Made by a program: the position numbers and the translations under genes
Assembly: GCF_000498355.1 (NCBI RefSeq)
Contig: NZ_AVSV01000007.1
Location: forward strand, 1-64,000
Direction of reading: 5' to 3'
Origin: Clostridium sp. Ade.TY
GTDB lineage: Bacteria; Bacillota; Clostridia; Clostridiales; Clostridiaceae
DNA length: 64,000 nucleotides
Shown here: one piece after another, positions 26,369 through 34,726 of the stretch
How the letters are laid out: each line of letters starts with the position of its first letter
Position numbering within the stretch: the stretch's first letter is position 1
The notes under the pieces: model-generated
The model's database searches: none
The model's input: only the letters and a program-made list of their open reading frames with translations
What the model was told of the DNA's origin: nothing

Positions 26369-27835
26369 ATGGGTAAGCATAGATCAAAAAGAGATTATGA
26401 TGAAGATAAGTACTTGACAAATAATGTAGGAAATCCAATAAGTAATGATAAAGATTCTTTAACAGTAGGTAGAAATGGGCCTGTATTATTGGAAGATTTA
26501 AATTTAATAGAAAAGTTATCCAGTTTCGATAGGGGAAGAATACCAGAAAGAGTGGTTCATGCTAAGGGAGCTGGAGCTAAAGGATATTTTGAATTAACAA
26601 AATCAATGAAAGAATATACAAAAGCGAAAGTTTTTACAGAATTGGGTAATAAAGTGCCAGTATCAGTGAGATTTTCAACAGTAATTGGAGCTAGAGGATC
26701 AGCAGATACTTTAAGAGATCCAAGAGGATTTGCAACAAAATTTTATACAAATGAAGGGAATTTGGACATAGTTGGGAATCATATTCCTGTATTTTTTATA
26801 AGAGATGCAATGAAATTTCCTGATATGGTTCATTCATTTAAGCCATCGCCTGATAATAATTTAACAGATAAAAATAGATTTTGGGATTTTATTTCAAGTA
26901 GTCCTGAATCAACTCATATGATAACTTTTCTTTTTTCAGATCTTGGAACTATAAAAAGTTATAGAACAATTGGTGGATTTGGAGTAAATACTTATGTATG
27001 GGTAAATGAAAAAGGAGATAGAGTATTTATAAAATATCATTGGGTTCCACTACTTGGTGTTAAAACTATAGATAGAAAAGAGGCAGAGATGCTTGCTGGC
27101 TTAGACCCTGATGTAGCAACGAGAGATTTATATGAACATATAGAAAAAGGAAATATAGTTGAATATGATTTTAAAGTACAAATTATGAAAGAAAATGAAA
27201 TAAAATCATTAGATTTTAATCCTTTGGATGCAACTAAAACTTGGCCAGAAGATAAATTCCCATTAATTAAGGTAGGAAGAATGACATTAAATGAAAATCC
27301 TAAAAACTTTTTTGGAGAGATGGAACAAATAGCTTTTTGTCCAGCAAACTTAGTTCCAGGAATAGAATTATCAGCGGATAAATTATTACAAGGAAGAGGA
27401 TTTTCGTATAAGGATACTCAAAGACATCGAATAGGTGCTAATTTTCAACAATTACCTATAAATAAACCAAAGGTTGATGTTTTAAATAATACTCAAGATG
27501 GAGCTATGAGATATTATTATAATGAAGGGAAAGTTAATTATAAGCCAAATCAATTAAATGATAATAAACCTATTGATTACCCTAAAGGGAATCAAAAAGC
27601 AAAATTTGTTGAAGGGAATATAGTTACGGAAGAGATTGATAAAAATGATAATTTTAAACAAGCTGGAGATAAGTTTAGAGCAATGAGTAAAAAAGAACAA
27701 GAAATATTAGTTGATAATATAGTTGCAGATATGTGGGAAGTTGATTATAAAATACAGGTTAAAGCTATAGAAAATTTTAAAAATGCAGATGTTGATTTTG
27801 GTAGAAGAGTAAAACAAGGGCTAAATTTAAAATAA
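26369..27835 (+). CDS. katA: Heme catalase (small-subunit type)
   Basis: A 488-residue monofunctional heme catalase converting hydrogen peroxide to water and oxygen. The active-site histidine is in FDRGRIPERVVHAKGAGAKG (near residue 45-65), the conserved asparagine in IVGNHIPVFFIRD, and the proximal heme tyrosine in RGFSYKDTQRHRIGANF near residue 345. Length fits the small-subunit clade. ATG 26369 follows TTGGAGG. An active catalase gene is not usual for an anaerobic Clostridium and suggests aerotolerance or oxidative-stress adaptation. Base composition matches the neighbours, so there is no sign of recent import. Confidence 0.97.
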   Translation: MGKHRSKRDYDEDKYLTNNVGNPISNDKDSLTVGRNGPVLLEDLNLIEKLSSFDRGRIPERVVHAKGAGAKGYFELTKSMKEYTKAKVFTELGNKVPVSVRFSTVIGARGSADTLRDPRGFATKFYTNEGNLDIVGNHIPVFFIRDAMKFPDMVHSFKPSPDNNLTDKNRFWDFISSSPESTHMITFLFSDLGTIKSYRTIGGFGVNTYVWVNEKGDRVFIKYHWVPLLGVKTIDRKEAEMLAGLDPDVATRDLYEHIEKGNIVEYDFKVQIMKENEIKSLDFNPLDATKTWPEDKFPLIKVGRMTLNENPKNFFGEMEQIAFCPANLVPGIELSADKLLQGRGFSYKDTQRHRIGANFQQLPINKPKVDVLNNTQDGAMRYYYNEGKVNYKPNQLNDNKPIDYPKGNQKAKFVEGNIVTEEIDKNDNFKQAGDKFRAMSKKEQEILVDNIVADMWEVDYKIQVKAIENFKNADVDFGRRVKQGLNLK

Positions 27836-27946
27836 TTATAATATAGTATTAATCTATTAAATTAGTCATTAATAATATGTGTATAGTATGACACTAATAA
27901 TATAATTTGCCTAACTAAAATTTTATTAAAAATAATATGTATTTAT

Positions 27947-27978
27947 AAAGAGGTTTATAATTTTATAAACCTCTTTTT
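27947..27978 (+). terminator. Rho-independent terminator after katA
   Basis: AAAGAGGTTTATAA pairs perfectly with TTATAAACCTCTTT around a short loop and ends in T residues. It lies about 110 bases after the katA stop. Confidence 0.9.
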
Positions 27979-28112
27979 CATAAATTATAAATCGGTATGT
28001 AAAATAATAGTAAGAATATATTAAATTTTTTGACTATATTAAAAATGATGTAAAAAGGGTATTATTTTTAATAATTGTTAAAATATTAACTTTAAAAATA
28101 TTAAATTTTTAA

Positions 28113-28126
28113 TGAAAATGTTGACA
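28113..28126 (+). promoter_or_regulatory. Candidate cre site overlapping the ackA -35 box
   Basis: TGAAAATGTTGACA fits the cre consensus TGWAANCGNTNWCA except T for C at position 7. It overlaps the TTGACA -35 box. Confidence 0.45.
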
Positions 28127-28149
28127 TAAAATAAGTGAGCAGTTAAAAT
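28121..28149 (+). promoter_or_regulatory. Sigma-A-type promoter of ackA
   Basis: TTGACA and TAAAAT separated by 17 bases, with about 100 bases of leader before the ackA start. Confidence 0.7.
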
Positions 28150-28254
28150 AGGATTTACAAGTAAAGGCTTACATAAAGATATGTATCATAAATTTCTTGG
28201 ATACTTCTAGGTAGCATTACTTATATTTTGTGAATTTATCGGAGGTTAATCAAT

Positions 28255-29442
28255 ATGAAAATACTTGTAATTAATTGTGGTAGTTCATCTTTGAAGTATC
28301 AATTAATAAATATGGAAAATGAGGAATCAATAGCTACTGGGTTAGTAGAAAGAATTGGAATAGAAGGATCTAGACTAGTTCATAAAAAAAATGACGAAAA
28401 ACATATAATAGAGGAACCAATAAAAGATCATAATGATGCTATAGGATTAGTTCTTAAAACATTAACTGATGAAAGTGTTGGAGTAATTAAGAACTTAGAT
28501 GAAATAAAAGCAGTTGGACATAGAGTAGTACATGGTGGAGAAAAATATTCAGAATCAGTTGTAGTTGATGAGAATGTTATAAAATATTTAGAAGAAATAT
28601 CACCACTTGCACCACTTCATAATCCAGCTAACATAATTGGAATAAAAGCATGTCAAAAATTAATGCCAAATATTCCAATGGTAGTTGTGTTTGATACAGC
28701 GTTCCATCAAACATTACCTAAAAAAGCATATATATATGCAATTGATTATAATTTATATGAAAAACATCAAATAAGAAAATATGGATTCCATGGAACTTCA
28801 CATAAGTATGTATCACAAAAGCTTGCAGATGCTATGGGTAAAGATATAAAGGATTTAAAAATTATAACTTGTCACTTAGGTAATGGAGCAAGTTTAGCTG
28901 CAATAAAAAATGGAGAGTGTATAGAAACTTCAATGGGATTTACACCTCTTGCAGGAGTACCTATGGGAACAAGATCAGGAAATATAGATCCATCAATAAT
29001 TCCATTTTTAGTGAATGAATGTGGATATACAATGGAACAAGTCAATAATTCTTTAAATAAAGAGTCAGGTGTTCTTGGTATATCAGGAGTAAGTTCAGAT
29101 TTTAGAGATATAGAAGATGCTGCGGCTGAAGGAAATGAAAGAGCACAACTTGCTTTAGATATATTCCACTATAAAATTAGAGAATTTATTGGAGCTTATA
29201 TGATTTCAATGGGTGGTTTAGATGCAATTGCATTTACAGCAGGAGTTGGAGAAAACTCACCAGAAACTAGAGAAGAATGTTTAAAAGATTTAGAATTTTT
29301 AGGAATAGATTTAGATAGAGAAAAGAATAAAGTAAGAGGAAAGCTAAGAGAAATTTCAGCGGAAGGTTCAAAAGTTAAAGCTTATGTTGTACCTACTAAT
29401 GAAGAACTTATGATAGCTAAAGAAACTGCAAATCTTATTTAA
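28255..29442 (+). CDS. ackA: Acetate kinase
   Basis: A 395-residue cytosolic kinase converting acetyl phosphate + ADP to acetate + ATP, the ATP-yielding step of acetate fermentation. [17 protein letters not shown] at the N-terminus, [13 protein letters not shown] near residue 88, and [20 protein letters not shown] followed by [15 protein letters not shown] are diagnostic for the family. GGAGG precedes ATG. The usual partner pta is not adjacent upstream; the gene has its own promoter and terminator. Confidence 0.97.
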   Translation: MKILVINCGSSSLKYQLINMENEESIATGLVERIGIEGSRLVHKKNDEKHIIEEPIKDHNDAIGLVLKTLTDESVGVIKNLDEIKAVGHRVVHGGEKYSESVVVDENVIKYLEEISPLAPLHNPANIIGIKACQKLMPNIPMVVVFDTAFHQTLPKKAYIYAIDYNLYEKHQIRKYGFHGTSHKYVSQKLADAMGKDIKDLKIITCHLGNGASLAAIKNGECIETSMGFTPLAGVPMGTRSGNIDPSIIPFLVNECGYTMEQVNNSLNKESGVLGISGVSSDFRDIEDAAAEGNERAQLALDIFHYKIREFIGAYMISMGGLDAIAFTAGVGENSPETREECLKDLEFLGIDLDREKNKVRGKLREISAEGSKVKAYVVPTNEELMIAKETANLI

Positions 29443-29475
29443 TTTTAAAATAAAATAGTTAAAGTATATAACATT

Positions 29476-29510
29476 AAAACCTCTATAACAAGTGTTATAG
29501 AGGTTTTTTA
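29476..29510 (+). terminator. Rho-independent terminator of ackA
   Basis: AAAACCTCTATAACA pairs with TGTTATAGAGGTTTT around a two-base loop and is followed by T residues. Confidence 0.93.
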
Positions 29511-29625
29511 TATTAAAATATAATATAATAATTTTAGTAAATCTAATAAAATAGTAAAATTTAATTTATAAATATTAATAAGAGTGGTTGTTTAAAAATT
29601 ATGAATTAGAGAGGATGATATTTAT

Positions 29626-30597
29626 ATGAAGAAATACAATTGGGCTATTTTAGGGGCTGGAACTATTGCAAGAGAAATGGCAGTAGCATTAAATGAAGTT
29701 AATGGAGACATCTATGGAGTATATAATCATAATATAGATAAAGCAAAAAAATTTGCAGAAGAATTTAAGGTTAAAAAGGTATATGAAAATTATGAAGATA
29801 TTTTAAAGGATGAAGATGTTGATGTAATATATGTAGCAACACCACATAATTTGCACTATAAAGCATTATTAGATGCAGTAAATAATAATAAGCATGTATT
29901 GTGTGAAAAGGCTATTACAGTTAATGCTAAACAATTAGATGAAGTTTTAAAAATAGCAGATGATAAAGGATTGGTAGTTTTAGAAGCTATGACAATTTAT
30001 CATATGCCAATTTATAAAAAGGTAAGAGAATTAGTAAACTTAGGAGCGATTGGTAAAGTTAAAATGATTCAAGTTAATTTTGGAAGTTGTAAGGAATATG
30101 ATGTTAATAATCGTTTCTTTAATAAAGAATTAGCCGGTGGAGCTTTACTTGATATTGGAGTTTATGCAGTTTCATTTGCTAGATACTTTATGGAAAGTAA
30201 ACCAAATACTATTTTAACAACAGCTAATTATTTTGAAACAGGAGTTGATGAACAATCAGGGATTATTATGAAAAATGATTGTGATCAAATGGCTGTAATT
30301 TCATTAACAATGAGAGCAAAACAACCAAAGCGTGGAGTTATTGCAGGAGAGTTTGGATATATAGAAATTAATAATTATCCAAGAGCGGAAAAGGCAACTA
30401 TTACTTATACAGAAGATGGTAGAACAGAAGAAATAGAAATTGGGGATTCAGCTAAAGCTTTAAATTATGAGGTTATAGATATGCAAGAAGCAATAGATAA
30501 AAAAAGTAGTGGAAAAAATATTAAGTTAACTTCTGATGTAACTCATTTATTAAGTGAAGTTAGAAATCAATGGGGATTTAAATATCCTTTTGAATAA
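29626..30597 (+). CDS. Gfo/Idh/MocA-family oxidoreductase
   Basis: A 323-residue NAD(P)-dependent oxidoreductase. The Rossmann-type N-terminus reads NWAILGAGTIAREMAVAL, and the second signature VIYVATPHNLHYKALLDAVN precedes the conserved HVLCEKAIT lysine motif near residue 92. The C-terminal domain contains GGALLDIGVYAVSFARYFM, typical of the dihydrodiol/D-xylose dehydrogenase-like branch. GAGAGGATGA precedes ATG. Not linked to other sugar genes here; the substrate, probably a sugar or cyclitol, is unknown. Confidence 0.9.
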   Translation: MKKYNWAILGAGTIAREMAVALNEVNGDIYGVYNHNIDKAKKFAEEFKVKKVYENYEDILKDEDVDVIYVATPHNLHYKALLDAVNNNKHVLCEKAITVNAKQLDEVLKIADDKGLVVLEAMTIYHMPIYKKVRELVNLGAIGKVKMIQVNFGSCKEYDVNNRFFNKELAGGALLDIGVYAVSFARYFMESKPNTILTTANYFETGVDEQSGIIMKNDCDQMAVISLTMRAKQPKRGVIAGEFGYIEINNYPRAEKATITYTEDGRTEEIEIGDSAKALNYEVIDMQEAIDKKSSGKNIKLTSDVTHLLSEVRNQWGFKYPFE

Positions 30598-30640
30598 ACT
30601 TATAAAAGAAAAATTAAAAATAATATTTAAAACAGTATAA

Positions 30641-30672
30641 AAAGCAGAGTGATTCTCTGCTTTAAACGTTTT
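30641..30672 (+). terminator. Probable terminator after the oxidoreductase gene
   Basis: AAAGCAGAG pairs with CTCTGCTTT around a five-base loop. The T tract is interrupted, so termination may be weak. Confidence 0.6.
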
Positions 30673-30711
30673 ATTAAATAGGGTATATTGCAAATAAGAA
30701 TGATATTTTTA

Positions 30712-30939
30712 CTATACTTTAACAGTTATATGCTCACCATTTTGTGAAATAATTTCTACTAATTTTAATCCTTTATAACATTTTAAGCTATATTTTATTT
30801 TTTTGAAAAGCAGTATAGCTAATTTCTTTTCATGAGCATTAAGGTATTTTTTTGGAACAAATCTTATAACTAGACCTCCAAGAAATAAGGGAACTGGTAA
30901 AGTTAAATTAAATTCTTTGCTTTTTATTGAAATTATCAT
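30712..30939 (-). CDS. Small protein resembling the C-terminal domain of its upstream neighbour
   Basis: A 75-residue protein, last of a three-gene minus-strand unit. Its organisation follows the C-terminal part of the 129-residue protein encoded just upstream: a first strand, then LPVPLFLGGLVIRFVPK against LPVKVVKEIIKVAGK. Both end in an EI or IV-N/E-V strand followed by a G-[ED]-x-[IV]-x-[VI] strand. It thus looks like a stand-alone copy of that domain. No membrane signal is clear despite the hydrophobic LFLGGLVIRF stretch. The family is unknown to me. It is separated from its neighbour by ten bases. Confidence 0.65.
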   Translation of the reverse strand: MIISIKSKEFNLTLPVPLFLGGLVIRFVPKKYLNAHEKKLAILLFKKIKYSLKCYKGLKLVEIISQNGEHITVKV

Positions 30940-30949
30940 TTAGAGACCT

Positions 30950-31339
30950 CTAATCTATAAATATTTTAACTGTATCGCCTTGACTTGAGTAAACATTCAC
31001 TATTTCTCCCATAACTTCATTATCTAAACAAGATACTAGAGTATTTGTTAATTCATCTATATTAATTCCGTTCATACATTCTATATGTGTAGATAATGGT
31101 AACTTTCCAGCAACTTTTATAATTTCTTTAACTACCTTAACTGGTAATTTTATATTTACCTTATCACCATCATGACTTAAAACATCAACTTTTAAAAATT
31201 TATCTTCATATTTTTTAGGGGTTATAGTTTCAGTATTTTTAAGTGGATCTCCTAAAGCATCAAGTATTTCCTTTGCTTTTACAGCAGAAATTTTACCGTC
31301 TTCAATCATTTTTAGTACTAAAAGGGTTTCTTCATTCAT
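30950..31339 (-). CDS. SHOCT-like-domain protein associated with DUF2089
   Basis: A 129-residue protein. The N-terminal helix pair EETLLVLKMIEDGKISAVKAKEILDALGD is the short helical motif (SHOCT-like) found in proteins next to DUF2089 regulators. Residues 45-129 form an alpha-beta domain (VDVLSHDGDKVNIKLPVKVV ... VNVYSSQGDTVKIFID). The gene lies 18 bases after the DUF2089 gene with GGAGG and is clearly in its operon. A similar helical motif (ILSALENGYISVDDAINKL) also ends the DUF2089 protein, hinting at interaction or common descent. Function is unknown. Confidence 0.8.
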   Translation of the reverse strand: MNEETLLVLKMIEDGKISAVKAKEILDALGDPLKNTETITPKKYEDKFLKVDVLSHDGDKVNIKLPVKVVKEIIKVAGKLPLSTHIECMNGINIDELTNTLVSCLDNEVMGEIVNVYSSQGDTVKIFID

Positions 31340-31357
31340 AATAATTCCTCCAAAAAT

Positions 31358-31720
31358 TTAATCTTTTAATTTATTAATTGCGTCGTCAACTGATATGTAT
31401 CCATTTTCTAAAGCAGATAAAATATTTTTACGTTCTTGTTTTAAGTTATTTTCTTTTGATGAATATCCTAAGTTTTCAATAACTTCATCTAATTTTGCTC
31501 TAACTGTTGGATATGAAATTCCCATTTCTTTTTCGACTTCTTTTATGTTTCCTCTGCATTTTATAAAAGTTTCAATGAAATATAATTGATCACTATTTAA
31601 ATAATCAAATTTAGATAACTCAAATTCATTTTCTATAGTTGTATTACAGCTAGTACATTTTAATTTTATTGCTTTTAACTTATGAGAACATACTGGACAA
31701 TGGCTTAATATTTTATGCAT
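31358..31720 (-). CDS. DUF2089-family regulator (zinc ribbon plus helix-turn-helix)
   Basis: A 120-residue DUF2089 protein. Two CxxC pairs (CPVCSHKLKAIKLKCTSC, residues 8-25) form a zinc ribbon. A helix-turn-helix of the sigma-70 region 4 type follows (RGNIKEVEKEMGISYPTVRA, about residues 54-73). A SHOCT-like helical tail ends the protein. It is first in the three-gene operon, with GGAGGT before its ATG. Proteins of this family are presumed transcription regulators; no target is evident. Confidence 0.88.
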   Translation of the reverse strand: MHKILSHCPVCSHKLKAIKLKCTSCNTTIENEFELSKFDYLNSDQLYFIETFIKCRGNIKEVEKEMGISYPTVRAKLDEVIENLGYSSKENNLKQERKNILSALENGYISVDDAINKLKD

Positions 31721-32160
31721 AAATTACCTCCAAATCTATAATACTAATGTACACCTTTTTTCATAGAATGTAAATATGAAGATTGATTTTTTGAAAATAT
31801 TAATTAAAAATATTAATATTAATAAATAATAATATTAATATATTGAATATATAAATTAATATTATTAAAAAGTTTAAAATGCTTTAAAGGATACTGTTGA
31901 AGTAGTAAAATTTTATAAAGAATAATTAATATGCCATTAAATGGGAAATATTTCATTATTATAGGATATACTCTTGTTAAGAAAAGTAAAAAAGACTATT
32001 CTTTAAAATTATTATTAAAAGAATTTTAAATTAATAATAGAAATAGACTATAAATAGATATATTTATTTCAATATATGTAAAAATAATCTATAATAAAAT
32101 ATGAAAAGTAAAGACCGTGCACTGATATTGTACGGTTTTTTGTTTTGGGGGAGAAAAAAT
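31721..32160. other. 440-base intergenic region between divergent units
   Basis: Extremely AT-rich. It should carry the minus-strand promoter of the DUF2089 operon and the promoter of the response-regulator gene (a TATAAT at 32090-32095). A terminator-like hairpin lies at 32114-32141. A 33-codon open frame at 31930 lacks a ribosome site. Nothing else is recognisable. Confidence 0.5.
32114..32141 (+). terminator. Terminator-like hairpin in the leader of the Bce-type regulator gene
   Basis: ACCGTGCA pairs with TGTACGGT (one G-T pair), with a seven-base loop and six T residues. It ends eight bases before the GGGGGAG ribosome site and lies just downstream of a TATAAT. It may attenuate the operon or end incoming transcription. 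Confidence 0.65.
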
Positions 32161-32844
32161 ATGAATGATAAGAAAATATTTATTATAGAAGATGAGGAAA
32201 AAATAAGAAATGAGTTAAGTAATTTTTTAAATAAGTATGGTTATATAACAAGTGTAGCAACAAATTTTGAAAATGTAGTTAAAGATGCAATTGATGAAGA
32301 TCCACATATAATTTTGTTAGATATAAATTTACCTTATTATGATGGATATTATGTATGTAGAGAAATAAGAAAGCAAAGTGATGTTCCAATAATTGTTGTT
32401 ACTAGTAGACAAAATGAAATTGATGAACTTATGAGTATGAACTTAGGTGCTGACGATTTTGTAACAAAACCTTATAATACTCAAATACTTTTGGCTAGAA
32501 TAGCCTCAATTATAAAAAGGACATATAGTAATAGTAATGAAACGGAAATTTTAAATTATAATGGATTAAAATATAATTTATATAAAAGTGAAGTAGAGTT
32601 TAATAATAAAAGTATTGATTTAACTAAAAATGAAAGTAAAATATTATTTGTTTTAATGAAAAATAGTGAAAAGATAGTTTCAAGAGATGAAATAATAAAG
32701 GCTTTATGGCAATCAAATGAATTTATAGATGATAATACTTTAACAGTGAATGTGAATAGGTTAAGAAGGAAAATTGAAGAGCTTGGAGCAAATGGGTATT
32801 TAAAAACAAAAAGAGGACAAGGATATATATTAGTATGGGATTAA
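32161..32844 (+). CDS. OmpR-family response regulator (BceR-like)
   Basis: A 227-residue response regulator. The receiver domain begins KKIFIIEDEEKIRNELSNFL and has the phosphoacceptor in HIILLDINLPYYDGYYVCRE, with KPYN at the expected switch position. A winged-helix domain ends it (SRDEIIKALW ... NRLRRKIEELG ... TKRGQGYIL). The start at ATG 32161 is favoured by GGGGGAG; earlier in-frame starts lie within the leader hairpin. The gene overlaps the kinase gene by ten bases and heads a BceRSAB module. Confidence 0.9.
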   Translation: MNDKKIFIIEDEEKIRNELSNFLNKYGYITSVATNFENVVKDAIDEDPHIILLDINLPYYDGYYVCREIRKQSDVPIIVVTSRQNEIDELMSMNLGADDFVTKPYNTQILLARIASIIKRTYSNSNETEILNYNGLKYNLYKSEVEFNNKSIDLTKNESKILFVLMKNSEKIVSRDEIIKALWQSNEFIDDNTLTVNVNRLRRKIEELGANGYLKTKRGQGYILVWD

Positions 32845-33848
32845 TTGATTTTTTTAAAGATAGAATAATTTTTATAATAATAAATATATTAATTTTATTT
32901 TTTACAGGAGTTTTACTTAATGCATTGAATGTAAGTGATTTTGCTATTTTATTTGTAATAATAATGAATATGTTAAGCATTATTTTATTCCACATATATG
33001 ATTATTTAAGAAAGAAAAAATATTATGATGAGCTTGAAAAAAATTTAGATGTATTAGATAAAAAGTATCTTATATCAGATGTTATTAATGAAGGAAATTT
33101 TTTAGAAAGTAAAATATTATATGACACAATTAAAAAGACAGATAAATCTATGAATGATGAAATAGCTAAATTTAAAATTAGTAATAAAGAGTATAGAGAG
33201 TATATAGAAATTTGGGTTCATGAAATAAAAACACCTATATCAACATGTAAATTATTAATAGAAAATAATTATAATGAAGTAACTAAAAGTATAGATGAAG
33301 AAATAAATAAAGTAGAAAATTATATAGAACAAGCTCTTTTTTATACAAGAAGTAATGATGTAGAAAAAGATTATATTATAAAAGAGATGAATTTATTAGA
33401 TTGTATAAATAATGTTATAAGAAGAAATTCAGATGTTCTTATAAGTAAAAAGATAAAAATAAGCATTAGTAATTTGGATAAAAATATTTATTGTGATGGT
33501 AAATGGTTAGAGTTTATAGTAAATCAAATAGTAATTAATTCAATTAAATATATTGATAAAGAATTAGGTGAAATAAAATTTTATACAAGTGAAAATTCAG
33601 AAAGTATTACACTTAATATAAGTGATAATGGTATTGGAATAAAAGAAAAAGATATAAGGCGAGTATTTGAAAAAGGCTATACAGGAGAAAATGGACGTAA
33701 GTTTAGTAAAGCTACTGGTATAGGATTATATTTATGTAAAAAGTTAAGTAACAAATTAGGGGTTTTTATAAATATTAAATCTAAAGAAAACAAAGGTACA
33801 ACAGTATCTATAATATTTCCAATTAATAAAATGATGATTTTTGATTAA
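32835..33848 (+). CDS. Intramembrane-sensing histidine kinase (BceS-like)
   Basis: A 337-residue kinase with two N-terminal membrane helices (about residues 10-28 and 34-53) and almost no extracellular loop, the layout of BceS-type kinases that sense through a partner ABC transporter. The phosphoacceptor motif is WVHEIKTPIS near residue 128. The ATPase part has NQIVINSIKY, NISDNGIGIKEKD and ATGIGLYLCKKL. It overlaps the regulator gene and lies just before the transporter genes. It probably responds to bacitracin-like or lantibiotic peptides. Confidence 0.9.
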   Translation: MGLIDFFKDRIIFIIINILILFFTGVLLNALNVSDFAILFVIIMNMLSIILFHIYDYLRKKKYYDELEKNLDVLDKKYLISDVINEGNFLESKILYDTIKKTDKSMNDEIAKFKISNKEYREYIEIWVHEIKTPISTCKLLIENNYNEVTKSIDEEINKVENYIEQALFYTRSNDVEKDYIIKEMNLLDCINNVIRRNSDVLISKKIKISISNLDKNIYCDGKWLEFIVNQIVINSIKYIDKELGEIKFYTSENSESITLNISDNGIGIKEKDIRRVFEKGYTGENGRKFSKATGIGLYLCKKLSNKLGVFINIKSKENKGTTVSIIFPINKMMIFD

Positions 33849-33859
33849 AAATTTTAATG

Positions 33860-33873
33860 TGACAAATATGTAA
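33860..33873. promoter_or_regulatory. Candidate BceR-type operator before the transporter genes
   Basis: TGACAAATATGTAA fits the TNACA-N4-TGTAA pattern known for BceR-like regulators of Firmicutes. It lies 83 bases before the BceA-like start, in the only non-coding gap within the module. Confidence 0.55.
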
Positions 33874-33955
33874 GTTTCTCGTTATGTTCTCCTATGGCTA
33901 GATAATGTTTATAAATATAAAATTTAATTACAAAGAGTTTGTTAGGAGGATAAAA

Positions 33956-34726
33956 ATGAGTAAAGAAATTTTAAAGGTAAATAATATAGAAAAATATTAT
34001 GGGAAGAAAGGGAATATAACAAAGGCTATAAATGATATTAGCTTTTCTGTAGAAGAAGGAGAATTTGTTGGTGTTATGGGGGCATCAGGAAGCGGAAAAA
34101 CGACACTTTTAAATTGTATTTCAACCATAGATAAAGTAACTAGTGGGCATATTTATTTAGAGGGGAAAGATATTACAGAAATAAAAGATAAAAGCCTTTC
34201 AAAATTTAGAAGAGAAAGATTAGGATTTATATTTCAAGACTTTAATCTTTTAGATACACTTACTGTTTATGAAAATATAGCATTAGCATTAACAGTTCAA
34301 AGAGTAAATAATAAAGAAATAGATAAAAGAGTAGAGAGTATAGGAAAAAAACTAAATATAAGTGATATATTTAATAAATATCCATATGAGATATCAGGAG
34401 GACAAAAGCAGAGAACTGCAGCAGCAAGAGCTATAATTACTAATCCAGCTTTAGTACTTGCAGATGAACCAACAGGAGCACTTGATTCAAAATCAGCTAA
34501 AATACTGTTAGAGAGTTTAGAATATTTAAATAGAAATTTAAATGCAACTATAATGATGGTAACTCATGATGCTTTTACAGCAAGCTATGCAAGCAGAATT
34601 CTTTTTATAAAAGATGGTAAAATATTCAATGAAATTGTAAAAGGAACAGATTCAAGAAAAGAGTTTTTTAATAGAATCATTGAAGTCATAACTCTTCTTG
34701 GAGGTGATTCAAACAATGTACTTTAA
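33956..34726 (+). CDS. ABC transporter ATP-binding protein (BceA-like)
   Basis: A 256-residue ATPase. Walker A is GASGSGKTT, the signature ISGGQKQR, and Walker B VLADEPTGALD, with THD for the H-loop. The sequence belongs to the MacB/LolD-like class that pairs with BceB-type permeases. ATG 33956 follows TTAGGAGG; the in-frame upstream extension from 33905 has no site. Its 3' end overlaps the permease start by 11 bases. Confidence 0.94.
   Translation: MSKEILKVNNIEKYYGKKGNITKAINDISFSVEEGEFVGVMGASGSGKTTLLNCISTIDKVTSGHIYLEGKDITEIKDKSLSKFRRERLGFIFQDFNLLDTLTVYENIALALTVQRVNNKEIDKRVESIGKKLNISDIFNKYPYEISGGQKQRTAAARAIITNPALVLADEPTGALDSKSAKILLESLEYLNRNLNATIMMVTHDAFTASYASRILFIKDGKIFNEIVKGTDSRKEFFNRIIEVITLLGGDSNNVL

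Larger units (their letters stand above)
27836..28254. other. 419-base intergenic region between katA and ackA
   Basis: It contains the katA terminator (27947-27978), the ackA promoter with an overlapping cre-like site (28113-28149) and a roughly 95-base ackA leader with a small GTAAAGGCTTAC inverted repeat. No gene is seen. Confidence 0.7.

Noticed and set aside
31930..32031. 33-codon open frame in the gap before the Bce-type regulator
   Set aside because: It has an ATG but no ribosome binding site and no conserved-looking sequence.
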